A stretch of 64,000 bases of DNA, from NCBI GenBank assembly GCA_040235405.1, contig JBECKT010000051.1, forward strand, positions 9,755 to 73,754, given 5' to 3'. The DNA is from PGZG01 sp040235405 (GTDB taxonomy: Bacteria > Pseudomonadota > Gammaproteobacteria > Pseudomonadales > Alcanivoracaceae). Below are positions 54,757 to 63,448 of this stretch, piece by piece. Position numbers and translations under genes: made by a program. The notes below the pieces were generated by a model that was not told where the DNA came from, did no database searches, and was given only the letters and a program-made list of their open reading frames with translations. Within the stretch, counting starts at the first letter, position 1. The number at the start of each line of letters is the position of its first letter.

Positions 54757-55563
54757 ATGATTCCGCTGACCTCAACCCCCGACCAGACCACCGCGCTGAA
54801 TGCCGTCCTGGAACGTCCTGGCATCTGGCGCGGCCGCCCTGCCGCCAATACCGAGCTGGCCAGCGACAGCGGCTTCCCTGCCCTGAATGACGCCCTGCAC
54901 CTGCGTGGCTGGCCGGCGGCCGGGCTGGTCGAGCTGCTTTGCAGTGGCCCCTGCCCACAGGCTTTGCGGCTGATGCTGCCGGTCATGGCCAGCCGGGCCG
55001 ACGGCCTGGTACTACTGGCCAACCCACCGGCCCGGCCACGCGCGGAAACCCTGCAACAGGCCGGCATCAAGAGCCAGCGCCTGCTGGTGATGCGCAGTGA
55101 ACGTCAGGACACCTTGCTGCAGGCCTGTCACGAAGCGCTCGCCAGTGGCGCCGTCAGCACACTGGTGATCTGGCTACCGGAAAACATGGACGACCAGACC
55201 AGCCTGCGGCGCCTGCATCTGGCCGCCCGCGAAGGTCGCTGTCTGCTGGTGGCCATGCGCCCGGCCAGCGTTGCCGATCGTCCCTCCCCGGCCAGTTTGC
55301 GCCTGCGCCTGCGGGCGCAACCGCCGGCCCATCTGGCGGTGGATGTGATCAAGCAGCCTGGCGGCTGGGGTGGCCAGCAGATCCATCTGGCCCTGCTGCC
55401 GGAACGCCTGAGCCAGCCACTGGCGGCCAGCCGTGATATGCCGGCACCGCCGCGGCTACGGGAAAAACAGAAAGCCGCACCTGGCTACCGCGACCCGGAC
55501 AGCCGTTTTGCCTGGCGCCGCCCGGCAGCGACGCTGCCCAGCCTGCAAAACCTGCCGTTCTGA
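54757..55563 (+). CDS. imuA: ImuA, RecA-like translesion synthesis accessory protein
   Basis: A 268-residue ImuA (SulA/RecA-related) protein and first gene of the damage-inducible imuA-imuB-dnaE2 cassette. It has a RecA-fold core with WPAAGLVELLCSGP replacing the Walker A region, so ATP binding is doubtful, and a basic Pro-rich tail (PPRLREKQKAAPGYRDPDSRF) in the usual place. It takes part in error-prone repair synthesis with ImuB and DnaE2. It is preceded by a LexA box and followed by imuB after 30 bases. Confidence 0.9.
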   Translation: MIPLTSTPDQTTALNAVLERPGIWRGRPAANTELASDSGFPALNDALHLRGWPAAGLVELLCSGPCPQALRLMLPVMASRADGLVLLANPPARPRAETLQQAGIKSQRLLVMRSERQDTLLQACHEALASGAVSTLVIWLPENMDDQTSLRRLHLAAREGRCLLVAMRPASVADRPSPASLRLRLRAQPPAHLAVDVIKQPGGWGGQQIHLALLPERLSQPLAASRDMPAPPRLREKQKAAPGYRDPDSRFAWRRPAATLPSLQNLPF

Positions 55564-55593
55564 TTTGTTGCATGACATACCCGGCGGTGGTCC

Positions 55594-57063
55594 GTGAGCC
55601 TGTGGCTGGCACTGCGTTTCCCGCAGCTGAAAATCGACGCCCTGCCAACGGCCAGCGCTGGCGAACCGCTGGTAGTGCGCGAGCAGCATCGGCTGGCGGC
55701 AGTAAATGCTGCGGCCTTCGAACAGGGCGTACAGGCGGGCATGAAGGTCGGCACCGCCCTCGCCCTGTGCGATGCATTGCAGATTTACGCACGGCAACCG
55801 GCCGCAGAACAACACTGGCTTGAGCAGCAGGCCCGGGCACTGGGCCGGTTCACACCGATGATTACCCACGACGACAATTGTCTGCTGCTGGAAATCGGCA
55901 GCTCATTACGGCTGTTCCGCGGACTGGATACATTGCTGTCGCGGTTGCTGCGACAATTGCCCGCTGCAACAGAGTGCCACCCCGGCCTTGGCCACACTCC
56001 GCTTGCCGCGCAGATTCTCAGCCAGCTGCCACTGGCCGACAGCCGCGCCTGTATTGTTCTGAAAGACAGCCAACCGGAAATTTCCGCCGGCCGGCAAGCA
56101 CTGCTGCAATTACTGGCGCGACAACCGCTGGATCAGTTGCCGCTACCAGCCGCATTGAAAACCTCGTTACAGGGGCCGGGGCTGCGCACTCTGGGTGATT
56201 TGCTGGCGCTGCCGGACGGCGCCCTGCAGCGTCGCTTCGGCAGGAACCTGACGGACTGGCTGGCACGACTACGCGGCGACAAAGCCGACCTGCGCCAGCC
56301 GATCATCTCGCCGCAGCGTTTTCTGGTCACGCTGGAATTTGATGAGCCGGTTTCCGGCAGCGCACGCTTGCTGCCACTGATGCAACAGTTGCTGGAGCAG
56401 ATGCAGGTCTGGCTGACCCGCCATCAGCTGCAGGTGCGCGCCATTCGCTGGATCTTTTTTCCGTTACGCGGTGAACCGGATCGACTGCTGGTACGCCGCG
56501 CCGGGGCGGATCATCGCGCCGATGCCTGGCTGGATCTGTCACGCCGCCATCTGGAGCACACCCGACTGACCGCGCCGGCACTGAGGCTGACCCTGGAAGC
56601 CGGCCGACTACTGCCCATGGCGGCGCCACCGGCACATCTGTTTGCCGCACTGGAGCGCCCGGCAGCACGCGAATTGCTGGAAAAACTCGCCAACCTGCCC
56701 GGCTTGTCGCTGTATCAGCCAACAACAGCGGACAGCCACCTGCCGGAACAGAATGAAATGCGCAGCGATCCGCTGGCACCAAACCGAACAGAGTCCTTTT
56801 TGCCGCTCTCCAGCTTTGTCGATGCGCCACTGTGGCTGCTGGAGCAACCCCTGCCACTACGCAGCCGCCAGCAACAGATATTCTGGCGCGGTGCTGCACT
56901 GGAGTTATTGCCCGGCCTGCGACAGTTCAATGAACCCTGGTGGCAAGCGCATCAGGGCTGGCAGCGTCATTACCACATTGGCCGACATCCGCTCGGCATT
57001 CACTGCTGGTTATTCCAGCAGGGGGATGGCGAAGGAGCGTGGTTTTTACACGGTTTCTTCTGA
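55594..57063 (+). CDS. imuB: ImuB, catalytically inactive Y-family polymerase-like protein
   Basis: A 489-residue ImuB protein beginning with GTG (MSLWLALRFPQL). It resembles Y-family polymerases but lacks the catalytic carboxylates (the LLLEIGSSLRLF stretch lies where the first one would be). The helix-hairpin-helix (LGDLLALPDGALQRRFG) is present. It serves as a hub that binds the sliding clamp, ImuA and DnaE2. Its stop lies two bases before the dnaE2 start. It is expected to be induced by DNA damage from the LexA-controlled promoter upstream of imuA. Confidence 0.9.
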   Translation: MSLWLALRFPQLKIDALPTASAGEPLVVREQHRLAAVNAAAFEQGVQAGMKVGTALALCDALQIYARQPAAEQHWLEQQARALGRFTPMITHDDNCLLLEIGSSLRLFRGLDTLLSRLLRQLPAATECHPGLGHTPLAAQILSQLPLADSRACIVLKDSQPEISAGRQALLQLLARQPLDQLPLPAALKTSLQGPGLRTLGDLLALPDGALQRRFGRNLTDWLARLRGDKADLRQPIISPQRFLVTLEFDEPVSGSARLLPLMQQLLEQMQVWLTRHQLQVRAIRWIFFPLRGEPDRLLVRRAGADHRADAWLDLSRRHLEHTRLTAPALRLTLEAGRLLPMAAPPAHLFAALERPAARELLEKLANLPGLSLYQPTTADSHLPEQNEMRSDPLAPNRTESFLPLSSFVDAPLWLLEQPLPLRSRQQQIFWRGAALELLPGLRQFNEPWWQAHQGWQRHYHIGRHPLGIHCWLFQQGDGEGAWFLHGFF

Positions 57064-57065
57064 CC

Positions 57066-60000
57066 ATGAAAAAATCCGCGCGCGGCTTTGCCGAACTACA
57101 CTGCCGATCCGCCTTCAGCTTTCTGACCGGCGCCAGCCAGCCGGAGGAATTGGTGGCACGTGCTGCAGCGCTCGGTTATCAGGCCCTGGCGATCACCGAT
57201 GAGTGTTCGCTGGCCGGCATAGTGCGCGCCCATCAGGCGGCACGTGAGCACAGCCTGAAACTGATTACCGGCAGTCAGTTCCGGATCGAGGATAACGAAT
57301 CAGACAAGCCCCTGAACCTGATCCTGCTGGTGCCACAGCGTCAGGCCTACAGTGAACTGTGCGCCCTGATCAGCCGCGGCCGCCGGCGCGGCGAAAAAGG
57401 CCAGTACCAGTTGCACTGGAAAGATCTGACTCGGCTGGTCCAGCGCTGCCTGTGTCTTTGGCTACCCGCTTTTGATCGGCAACAGGACCTCGATCAGGGC
57501 ACCAGACTGAAAGCGCATTTCCCTGATCGACTCTGGATTGCCTGCGAGCTGTTGCAGGAAGAACACGACGGCGCCCGCTATCAGTACCTGTGGCAACTGG
57601 CCAGCGCGCTTGACCTGCCGATGCTGGCCAGCAATGACGTGCATATGCATGTTGCCGAGCGGCAACCGCTGCAGGATGTGCTAACTGCCCTGCGCTATCG
57701 TTGCACCGTACAGACCCTCGGCCGCCGCCGCTTCCTTAACGACCAGCGCCACCTGCGCCCACTGGCTGCACTCAGTGAAATTTACCCTCAGGCATTACTT
57801 GCAGAGAGCCTGCATATCGCCGGGCTATGCCAGTTCTCCCTGAGTGAACTGCGCTACCAGTATCCCCGTGAGGCGATTCCAGCCGGCATCAGTGCCGCCG
57901 ACTGGCTCCGGCAGCTGGTCTATCAGGGCGCCGCACTGCGCTGGCCCAACGGTGCGCCGAATGGAGTGCACAGCCTGCTGGAAAAGGAACTGGCCCTGAT
58001 CAGCGAGCTGCGTTACGAGGCCTACTTTCTGACCGTGCATGACATCGTCATGTTTGCCCGCAACCAGCACATTCTCTGCCAGGGTCGCGGCTCAGCCGCC
58101 AACTCGGCGGTCTGTTATTGTCTGTTTATCACCGAAGTTGACCCGTCACGCAGCCAGCTGCTGTTCGAGCGTTTCATTTCCCGCGAGCGTGACGAGGCGC
58201 CGGATATCGATGTCGATTTCGAACATGAACGGCGCGAAGAAGTGATCCAGTACATCTACCGGAAATATGGCCGCAACCACGCCGCCCTCGCCGCCACGGT
58301 GATCCGCTACCGGATGCGCTCGGCGGTGCGCGATGTTGGCCGCGCACTGGGCATGGACATGGCCATTCTCGATCAGCTCAGCCGCAACCTGGCCTGGTGG
58401 GACAAGCGCGAAGAACTGCCACAGCGATTCCGCGAAGCCGGCCTGCACGACACCAGCCTGACCCGCCACTATCTGACACTGGTGAATCAGCTGCTCGGCT
58501 TTCCTCGCCATCTTTCCCAGCATGTCGGCGGTTTTGTTATCACCCATGAGCCGCTGCATACACTGGTGCCGGTGGAAAATGCCGCCATGATTGATCGCAC
58601 CATTATCCAGTGGGACAAGGATGATCTGGAAAGTATCGGCCTGATGAAGGTGGATGTGCTGGCACTCGGCATGCTCACCGCGATCCGCAAGATGCTGGAC
58701 CTGATCAACCAGACACACACATCGGGAGCTGTAGGAGCCGTCGATCGACGGCGAGAAGATTTCGCGGCCGATCGGCCGCTCCTACAGGGAAATCAGTCAT
58801 CCACACCGCCACTCACCTTGCAGAATATTCCACCGGAAGACCCCGCCACCTATGCCATGCTGCAGAAAGGCGACAGCGTCGGCGTGTTTCAGGTGGAGTC
58901 GCGGGCACAGATGAACATGCTGCCGCGTCTTAAACCGGAAAGATTCTACGATCTGGTCATTGAAGTGGCGATTGTCCGCCCCGGCCCGATTCAGGGTGAC
59001 ATGGTGCATCCCTACCTGCGCCGACGAAACAACGAGGAAGCAGTCGATTATCCGGATGCGCGCATCAAGGGCGTGCTGGAGCGAACACTGGGCATTCCGA
59101 TTTTTCAGGAACAGGTGATCCAGCTGGTAATGGTAGCCGCCGGCTTCAGTGGCGGCGAGGCAGACCAGCTGCGCCGGGCCATGGCCAGCTGGGGCAAGGA
59201 CGGCACCCTGTTCCGGTTTGAAGACAAGGTGATTCAGGGCATGCTGAAAAATGGTTACAGCCTTGATTATGCCAACCGTATTTTTGAACAGATGAAGGGT
59301 TTTGGTGGTTATGGTTTTCCCGAATCCCACGCCGCCAGTTTTGCCCTGCTGGTGTATGTGTCGGCCTGGTTCAAGCGTCATCACAGCAGCGCATTTTACT
59401 GTGGCCTGCTCAACAGTTTGCCGATGGGATTCTATTCCCCGTCACAACTGCTGCAGGACGCCCGTCGCCATGGCATTGAAGTCCGCCCGCCGGACAGCGA
59501 TCACAGCCACTGGGATTACACCCTGGAAAACAGCGAGCGGCTGGCGCTGGGCGTGCAACCGGCGATCCGCATCGGCCTGCGCCAGATCAGCGGTTTCAAT
59601 ATGGAGGCGGCGGATCGCATTGTTGCGGCAAGGCAGCAACAGCCGTTCAGCAATATTCAGGACCTCTGCAGCCGCGCCAACCTTAACCGGAACGAACGGG
59701 AGTGTCTGGTAGCGGCCAATGCAGTACGACGATTAAGCGGCCATCGTCATCAGGGCTACTGGGACATGCTCGGCGTCGAGGAATCGCGACCACTGTTCGG
59801 CAAGGAGCAACACGATATCCGCGACGGCATTTTTCTTGATGCGCCTTCGGAGATGGACACCATGCTGGCCGATTATCGCGCCCTGTCACTGACCACCGGC
59901 CGTCATCCGCTCGCCCTGCTGCGACATCAGGAACCGTTCCGCAGCGCCTGCTCTGCAGCAACCCTGAGAAAAGCGCGGCACGGTCAACTGGTGCGGGTTG

Positions 60001-60269
60001 CTGGCCTGATCACCAACCGGCAACGACCGGGCTCAGCGTCCGGAGTGATGTTTGTCACCCTCGAAGATGAAACCGGCAACAGCAATGTGGTGGTCTGGCA
60101 GAACGTGCAGAAGCAGTATCGACGCGAACTGCTCGGCAGTTCACTGGTGCTGGTAACCGGCACGGTGGAACGCAGCCCGGAAGGCATCGTCCATCTGATG
60201 GCAGGCAGGATTGAAGATCAGCAAACCGCATTACAGCAACTGACCGTGCAATCCCGCGATTTCCACTGA
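57066..60269 (+). CDS. dnaE2: Error-prone DNA polymerase DnaE2 (ImuC), with a translated REP-like insertion
   Basis: A 1067-residue C-family polymerase. The N-terminal PHP domain (FAELHCRSAFSFLTGAS, AITDECSLAGIVRAHQAA) and the polymerase core with the catalytic acidic PDIDVDFEHERREE are present, followed by VEVAIVRPGPIQGDMVHP, helix-hairpin-helix and an OB-fold (VRVAGLITNRQRPG). No epsilon-binding or proofreading domain is seen. At residues about 555-574 a 55-base REP-like repeat (58731-58785) is in frame and adds about 20 residues (GAVGAVDRRREDFAADRP and flanks), between KMLDLI and LTLQNIPPEDPA, which are near-adjacent in relatives. The frame stays open before and after it. Confidence 0.92.
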   Translation: MKKSARGFAELHCRSAFSFLTGASQPEELVARAAALGYQALAITDECSLAGIVRAHQAAREHSLKLITGSQFRIEDNESDKPLNLILLVPQRQAYSELCALISRGRRRGEKGQYQLHWKDLTRLVQRCLCLWLPAFDRQQDLDQGTRLKAHFPDRLWIACELLQEEHDGARYQYLWQLASALDLPMLASNDVHMHVAERQPLQDVLTALRYRCTVQTLGRRRFLNDQRHLRPLAALSEIYPQALLAESLHIAGLCQFSLSELRYQYPREAIPAGISAADWLRQLVYQGAALRWPNGAPNGVHSLLEKELALISELRYEAYFLTVHDIVMFARNQHILCQGRGSAANSAVCYCLFITEVDPSRSQLLFERFISRERDEAPDIDVDFEHERREEVIQYIYRKYGRNHAALAATVIRYRMRSAVRDVGRALGMDMAILDQLSRNLAWWDKREELPQRFREAGLHDTSLTRHYLTLVNQLLGFPRHLSQHVGGFVITHEPLHTLVPVENAAMIDRTIIQWDKDDLESIGLMKVDVLALGMLTAIRKMLDLINQTHTSGAVGAVDRRREDFAADRPLLQGNQSSTPPLTLQNIPPEDPATYAMLQKGDSVGVFQVESRAQMNMLPRLKPERFYDLVIEVAIVRPGPIQGDMVHPYLRRRNNEEAVDYPDARIKGVLERTLGIPIFQEQVIQLVMVAAGFSGGEADQLRRAMASWGKDGTLFRFEDKVIQGMLKNGYSLDYANRIFEQMKGFGGYGFPESHAASFALLVYVSAWFKRHHSSAFYCGLLNSLPMGFYSPSQLLQDARRHGIEVRPPDSDHSHWDYTLENSERLALGVQPAIRIGLRQISGFNMEAADRIVAARQQQPFSNIQDLCSRANLNRNERECLVAANAVRRLSGHRHQGYWDMLGVEESRPLFGKEQHDIRDGIFLDAPSEMDTMLADYRALSLTTGRHPLALLRHQEPFRSACSAATLRKARHGQLVRVAGLITNRQRPGSASGVMFVTLEDETGNSNVVVWQNVQKQYRRELLGSSLVLVTGTVERSPEGIVHLMAGRIEDQQTALQQLTVQSRDFH
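58731..58785. repeat. REP-like palindromic repeat, copy 2, inside dnaE2
   Basis: A 55-base element with perfect eight-base arms, GTAGGAGC...GCTCCTAC. Read on the minus strand it matches copies 3 and 4: GTAGGAGCGGC, an internal palindrome, then CGCCGTCGATCGACGG and GCTCCTAC. It is in frame with dnaE2 and contains no stop on the plus strand. Reading through it would put two hairpins into the mRNA coding region. Confidence 0.92.
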
Positions 60270-60273
60270 CTTC

Positions 60274-60328
60274 GTAGGAGCGGCTGATCAGCCGCGAAAT
60301 GTTTTCGCCGTCGATCGACGGCTCCTGC
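60274..60328. repeat. REP-like palindromic repeat, copy 3, after dnaE2
   Basis: A 55-base element, GTAGGAGC...GCTCCTGC, with palindromes CGGCTGATCAGCCG and CCGTCGATCGACGG. It begins five bases after the dnaE2 stop and ends 12 bases before the convergent rhlE stop, so it occupies nearly all of the gap between the two gene ends. Confidence 0.92.
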
Positions 60329-60339
60329 GAAGGTATGAC

Positions 60340-61719
60340 TTAGCTGGCGGTACGGCTGCGGCGATTCTGGCTGTTGCCACCGGGGCGACGGTTGCCGCCA
60401 TCAGAGGAAACCCGCACTGCCACATCCCGGCGCTGGCCCTGTTGCTGACGCTGGCCATCACCACCCTGTCGTTGGCCGCTTGCACCCTGCCCGGAACGCT
60501 GACCACCCTGACGTTGCTGGCCACGGCCACCGCCGCCAGGGCCATTGCGGCCATTCAGAATCGGCTCCGCCTTGATACGCGGATCCACTTCAAAGCCGGG
60601 CACAATTTCCTTAGGCAACGAACGCTTGATCAGTCGCTCGATACCGGTCAGCAGTTTCAGCTCGTCAACACAAACCAGTGACACCGCCTCGCCTTCACAG
60701 CCGGCACGACCGGTACGGCCAATACGGTGAACATAATCTTCCGCCACATTCGGCAATTCGAAGTTGACCACATGCGGCAGTTCACTGATGTCGATACCAC
60801 GGGCAGCGATATCGGTCGCCACCAGCACCTGCAACTTGCCGGATTTGAATTCGGACAACGCCTTGGTGCGGGCACCCTGGCTCTTGTTGCCATGAATCGC
60901 CATCGCCGGGATGCCCTGCTTGTCGAGCTGCTCGGCCAGACGGTTGGCGCCGTGCTTGGTGCGGGTAAATACCAGCACCTGATACCAGTTGTGATCGGTG
61001 ATCAGCTTCGCCAGCAATTCACGCTTGCGCTCACGATCCACCGGATAGATTTTTTGCGCCACGGTATCGGCGGTGGCGTTGCGACGCGCCACTTCAATCA
61101 GCGCCGGCTTGTTCAGCAGACCATCGGCCAGTGCCTTGATCTCGTCCGAGAAGGTGGCCGAGAACAGCAGGTTCTGCCGTTGCTTGGGCAGCAATACCAG
61201 AATCTTGCGGATATCGCGGATAAAGCCCATATCGAGCATGCGGTCCGCTTCATCCAGCACCAGAATTTCAACCTTGCTCAGATCCACGGTGCGCTGTGAC
61301 ACGTGATCCAGCAGACGGCCCGGCGTGGAAACCAGAATATCAACACCGCGACGCAGCTTGTCGATCTGCGGGTTGATGCCGACACCACCGAACATCACCA
61401 TGGATTTCAGCGGCAGGTATTTGCCGTATTGGCTGATGCTCTCTTCCACCTGAGCAGCAAGCTCACGGGTCGGGGTCAGCACCAGCACACGAATCACCGG
61501 CTTGCCAGTGCCTTCGCGCGGCTTGTCCATCAGCCGTTGAAGAATGGGCAGAGTAAAACCGGCGGTTTTGCCGGTACCGGTTTGTGCACCGGCAAGCAGA
61601 TCGCCGCCCTTCAGCACCGCCGGAATGGCCTGCTGCTGGATCGGGGTCGGTTGGCTATAGCCGAGTTCGGAAACGGCACGAAGAATATCGGCACGCAGGC
61701 CGAGAGTGTCAAAAGACAT
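60340..61719 (-). CDS. rhlE: DEAD-box RNA helicase RhlE
   Basis: A 459-residue ATP-dependent RNA helicase. The motifs are AQTGTGKT (I), PTRELAAQV (Ia), DEADRMLDMGF (II, DEAD), SATF (III) and HRIGRTGRAG (VI). The core ends near residue 375. The last ~70 residues are low-complexity Gly/Gln/Arg-rich (RQGGQRSGQ-like runs) and probably bind RNA. The N-terminal SFDTLGLRADILRAVSELGY is of the RhlE type. Known roles are in ribosome assembly and RNA turnover. The start follows GGAG by ten bases. Confidence 0.93.
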   Translation of the reverse strand: MSFDTLGLRADILRAVSELGYSQPTPIQQQAIPAVLKGGDLLAGAQTGTGKTAGFTLPILQRLMDKPREGTGKPVIRVLVLTPTRELAAQVEESISQYGKYLPLKSMVMFGGVGINPQIDKLRRGVDILVSTPGRLLDHVSQRTVDLSKVEILVLDEADRMLDMGFIRDIRKILVLLPKQRQNLLFSATFSDEIKALADGLLNKPALIEVARRNATADTVAQKIYPVDRERKRELLAKLITDHNWYQVLVFTRTKHGANRLAEQLDKQGIPAMAIHGNKSQGARTKALSEFKSGKLQVLVATDIAARGIDISELPHVVNFELPNVAEDYVHRIGRTGRAGCEGEAVSLVCVDELKLLTGIERLIKRSLPKEIVPGFEVDPRIKAEPILNGRNGPGGGGRGQQRQGGQRSGQGASGQRQGGDGQRQQQGQRRDVAVRVSSDGGNRRPGGNSQNRRSRTAS

Positions 61720-61896
61720 CAGAAATGGAACTCCGGAAAAACATCGGCCTGTCGCACCTGCTTTTCAGGGGCGCCAGTCAAAGGCAGACGAGGTTACGCA
61801 CAAGGGCGAATAGAGAGGCAGCGCGAAGACTGGTTAACCACGCTGGCGGCGCACTGTAACACAGACAGGCAGGAATACCTTGTAAATTCTTTTGCT

Positions 61897-61951
61897 GCAG
61901 GAGCGGCTGATCAGCCACGAAGCCTTTTCGCCGTCGATCGACGGCTCCTAC
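61897..61951. repeat. REP-like palindromic repeat, copy 4, overlapping the end of a small gene
   Basis: A 55-base element, GCAGGAGC...GCTCCTAC, with CGGCTGATCAGCC and CCGTCGATCGACGG. Its right arm contains the CTA read as the TAG stop of the minus-strand gene at 61948-62166. The left end is separated from rhlE's start by about 178 bases. Confidence 0.9.
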
Positions 61952-62166
61952 GGGTGTTTCGTACCTTGCTTCGTGGGGCGCTGATCGTCCGAATCATCCT
62001 GCGCCGGCAAGCTCACGCCCTGATCTTCCAACTGCTTGCGCGCTTCCGGCGTCAGCTCGAACGGGAAGCCCTGATCGGCGTCGATATGATCAAAGCGCAC
62101 ACCACAGCAATGCCCGGACACCTTGAAGGTATCCTCGGAAATGGCCGGACCTTTTATCTTGCTCAT
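61948..62166 (-). CDS. Small unrecognised protein
   Basis: A 72-residue protein starting at 62166, nine bases after GGAGG. Its middle (FKVSGHCCGVRFDHIDADQ) has two adjacent Cys, and the rest is acidic, ending in DQRPTKQGTKHP. No family is recognised, and there is no signal peptide or membrane helix. The stop codon is provided by the REP-like repeat, so the last residues may be recent. The TTG at 62181 is open upstream but less likely. It is divergent from nnrS. Confidence 0.6.
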   Translation of the reverse strand: MSKIKGPAISEDTFKVSGHCCGVRFDHIDADQGFPFELTPEARKQLEDQGVSLPAQDDSDDQRPTKQGTKHP

Positions 62167-62239
62167 GCCATGTCCCTCCAAAGGGCTTGCTCTGTGAAGG
62201 ATAACGCCGCGTCATCGCCGGCAGCCAGCACCCAATAAT

Positions 62240-62262
62240 AAGATGCATGCATTATGCATCTT
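62240..62262. promoter_or_regulatory. NsrR operator upstream of nnrS
   Basis: AAGATGCAT and ATGCATCTT form a perfect inverted repeat with a five-base spacer (62240-62262), extending to 11 bases each side (62238-62264). This matches the known NsrR box (AAGATGCYTTT and its mirror). It lies 41 bases before the nnrS start and near the divergent small gene, so it may control both. The downstream nsrR gene gives autoregulation through nitric oxide. Confidence 0.85.
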
Positions 62263-62302
62263 ATGTACGATATCAGCATTGAACCGAAAGGCTGAAGCCC
62301 CG

Positions 62303-63448
62303 ATGAATAAGCTCACCCTGTTTGCCTATCCGTTCCGGATTTTTTTCCTGTCGCTGGCGATCTGGGCGATTGCGGTGATCGCTTTATGGATCGCCAGCGT
62401 TACTCAGTTGATCCCGCTGCAATTCGCCCTGCCGGCATTGCGCTGGCATCAGCATGAAATGCTGTTCGCCATTCTCAATCCGGCCATCGCCGGCTTTCTG
62501 CTCACCGCCGTGTGCAACTGGACCAACACGGACAGACTGCACGGCCTGCCACTAATCGTGCTGTGGCTGGTGTGGGCCATCGGCCGTCTGGCAACAGCGC
62601 TGCCGCTATTGCCGGAAGCCGCGATGATCGCTATCAACCTGCTGTTCCTGCCGCTGGTGATGATCGATGCCGGACGCCGCGTTATCAGTGCGCGGCAACC
62701 ACGTCATGCACCGATTCTGCTGGTGCTATTTCTTCTGTGGGCAGCGCAGGCAACCTTCCTGTTGCAATGGAGCGAACACGCTATTGCCATGGCACTGGTC
62801 GCCGCCAGTGCATTGATGCTGATTGTCGGTGGACGCATCACCCCGGCCTTTTCCGGTAACTGGCTGCGTGCCAACGGCGGCGATCCAGCGCGCATCAGCA
62901 ATCCGCCGTGGCTGGAGCGACTGACGCTGGCAGCGATGCTGGCGCTATGCATTACCCTGCCGCTGGGCATACCGGTACTCACCGCCGCTCTGGCATTGAT
63001 CGCCGCTGCCGTCAGCTTCAGCCGCATTGCCCTGTGGCGCGGCTGGCTCACCTGGCGCGAACCGATGCTGTGGATCCTGCATCTTTCCCTGCTGTGGATT
63101 CCGGCCGGCCTGTTGCTGCTGGCCGGCAGCCGCTTCGGCCTGTGGCCGGACAATGTCTGGATTCATGCCATCGGCATCGGCGCCATGAGCGCGCTGATTT
63201 TTGGCGTGATAACTCGCGTCTCCCTCGGCCATACCGGCCGGCCACTGAAATTGCCGGACGGCATGGTCAGCGCCTATGTACTGATTCATGCCAGCGCCCT
63301 GATCCGCATACTCACTGCGCTGCAGATTTTTCCCTGGCAACGCGGCATCGAAATCACCGCCGCCCTGTGGATCGGCGCCTGGCTGCTGCTTCTGATGCGC
63401 TACACCATGATCCTGCTGCGCCCGCGGGTGGACGGGAGACCCGGCTGA
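62303..63448 (+). CDS. nnrS: NnrS-family nitric-oxide-related membrane protein
   Basis: A 381-residue protein with about twelve membrane helices. WHQHEM at the N-terminus, and IVGGRITPAFSGNWL in the middle, are NnrS signatures, with conserved His as likely haem or metal ligands. NnrS proteins protect cells from nitric oxide by limiting iron-chelating NO complexes. The start at 62303 is used; the open frame reaches 62243, over the operator. It overlaps nsrR by one base (TGATG), so both form one NsrR-controlled operon. Confidence 0.9.
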   Translation: MNKLTLFAYPFRIFFLSLAIWAIAVIALWIASVTQLIPLQFALPALRWHQHEMLFAILNPAIAGFLLTAVCNWTNTDRLHGLPLIVLWLVWAIGRLATALPLLPEAAMIAINLLFLPLVMIDAGRRVISARQPRHAPILLVLFLLWAAQATFLLQWSEHAIAMALVAASALMLIVGGRITPAFSGNWLRANGGDPARISNPPWLERLTLAAMLALCITLPLGIPVLTAALALIAAAVSFSRIALWRGWLTWREPMLWILHLSLLWIPAGLLLLAGSRFGLWPDNVWIHAIGIGAMSALIFGVITRVSLGHTGRPLKLPDGMVSAYVLIHASALIRILTALQIFPWQRGIEITAALWIGAWLLLLMRYTMILLRPRVDGRPG

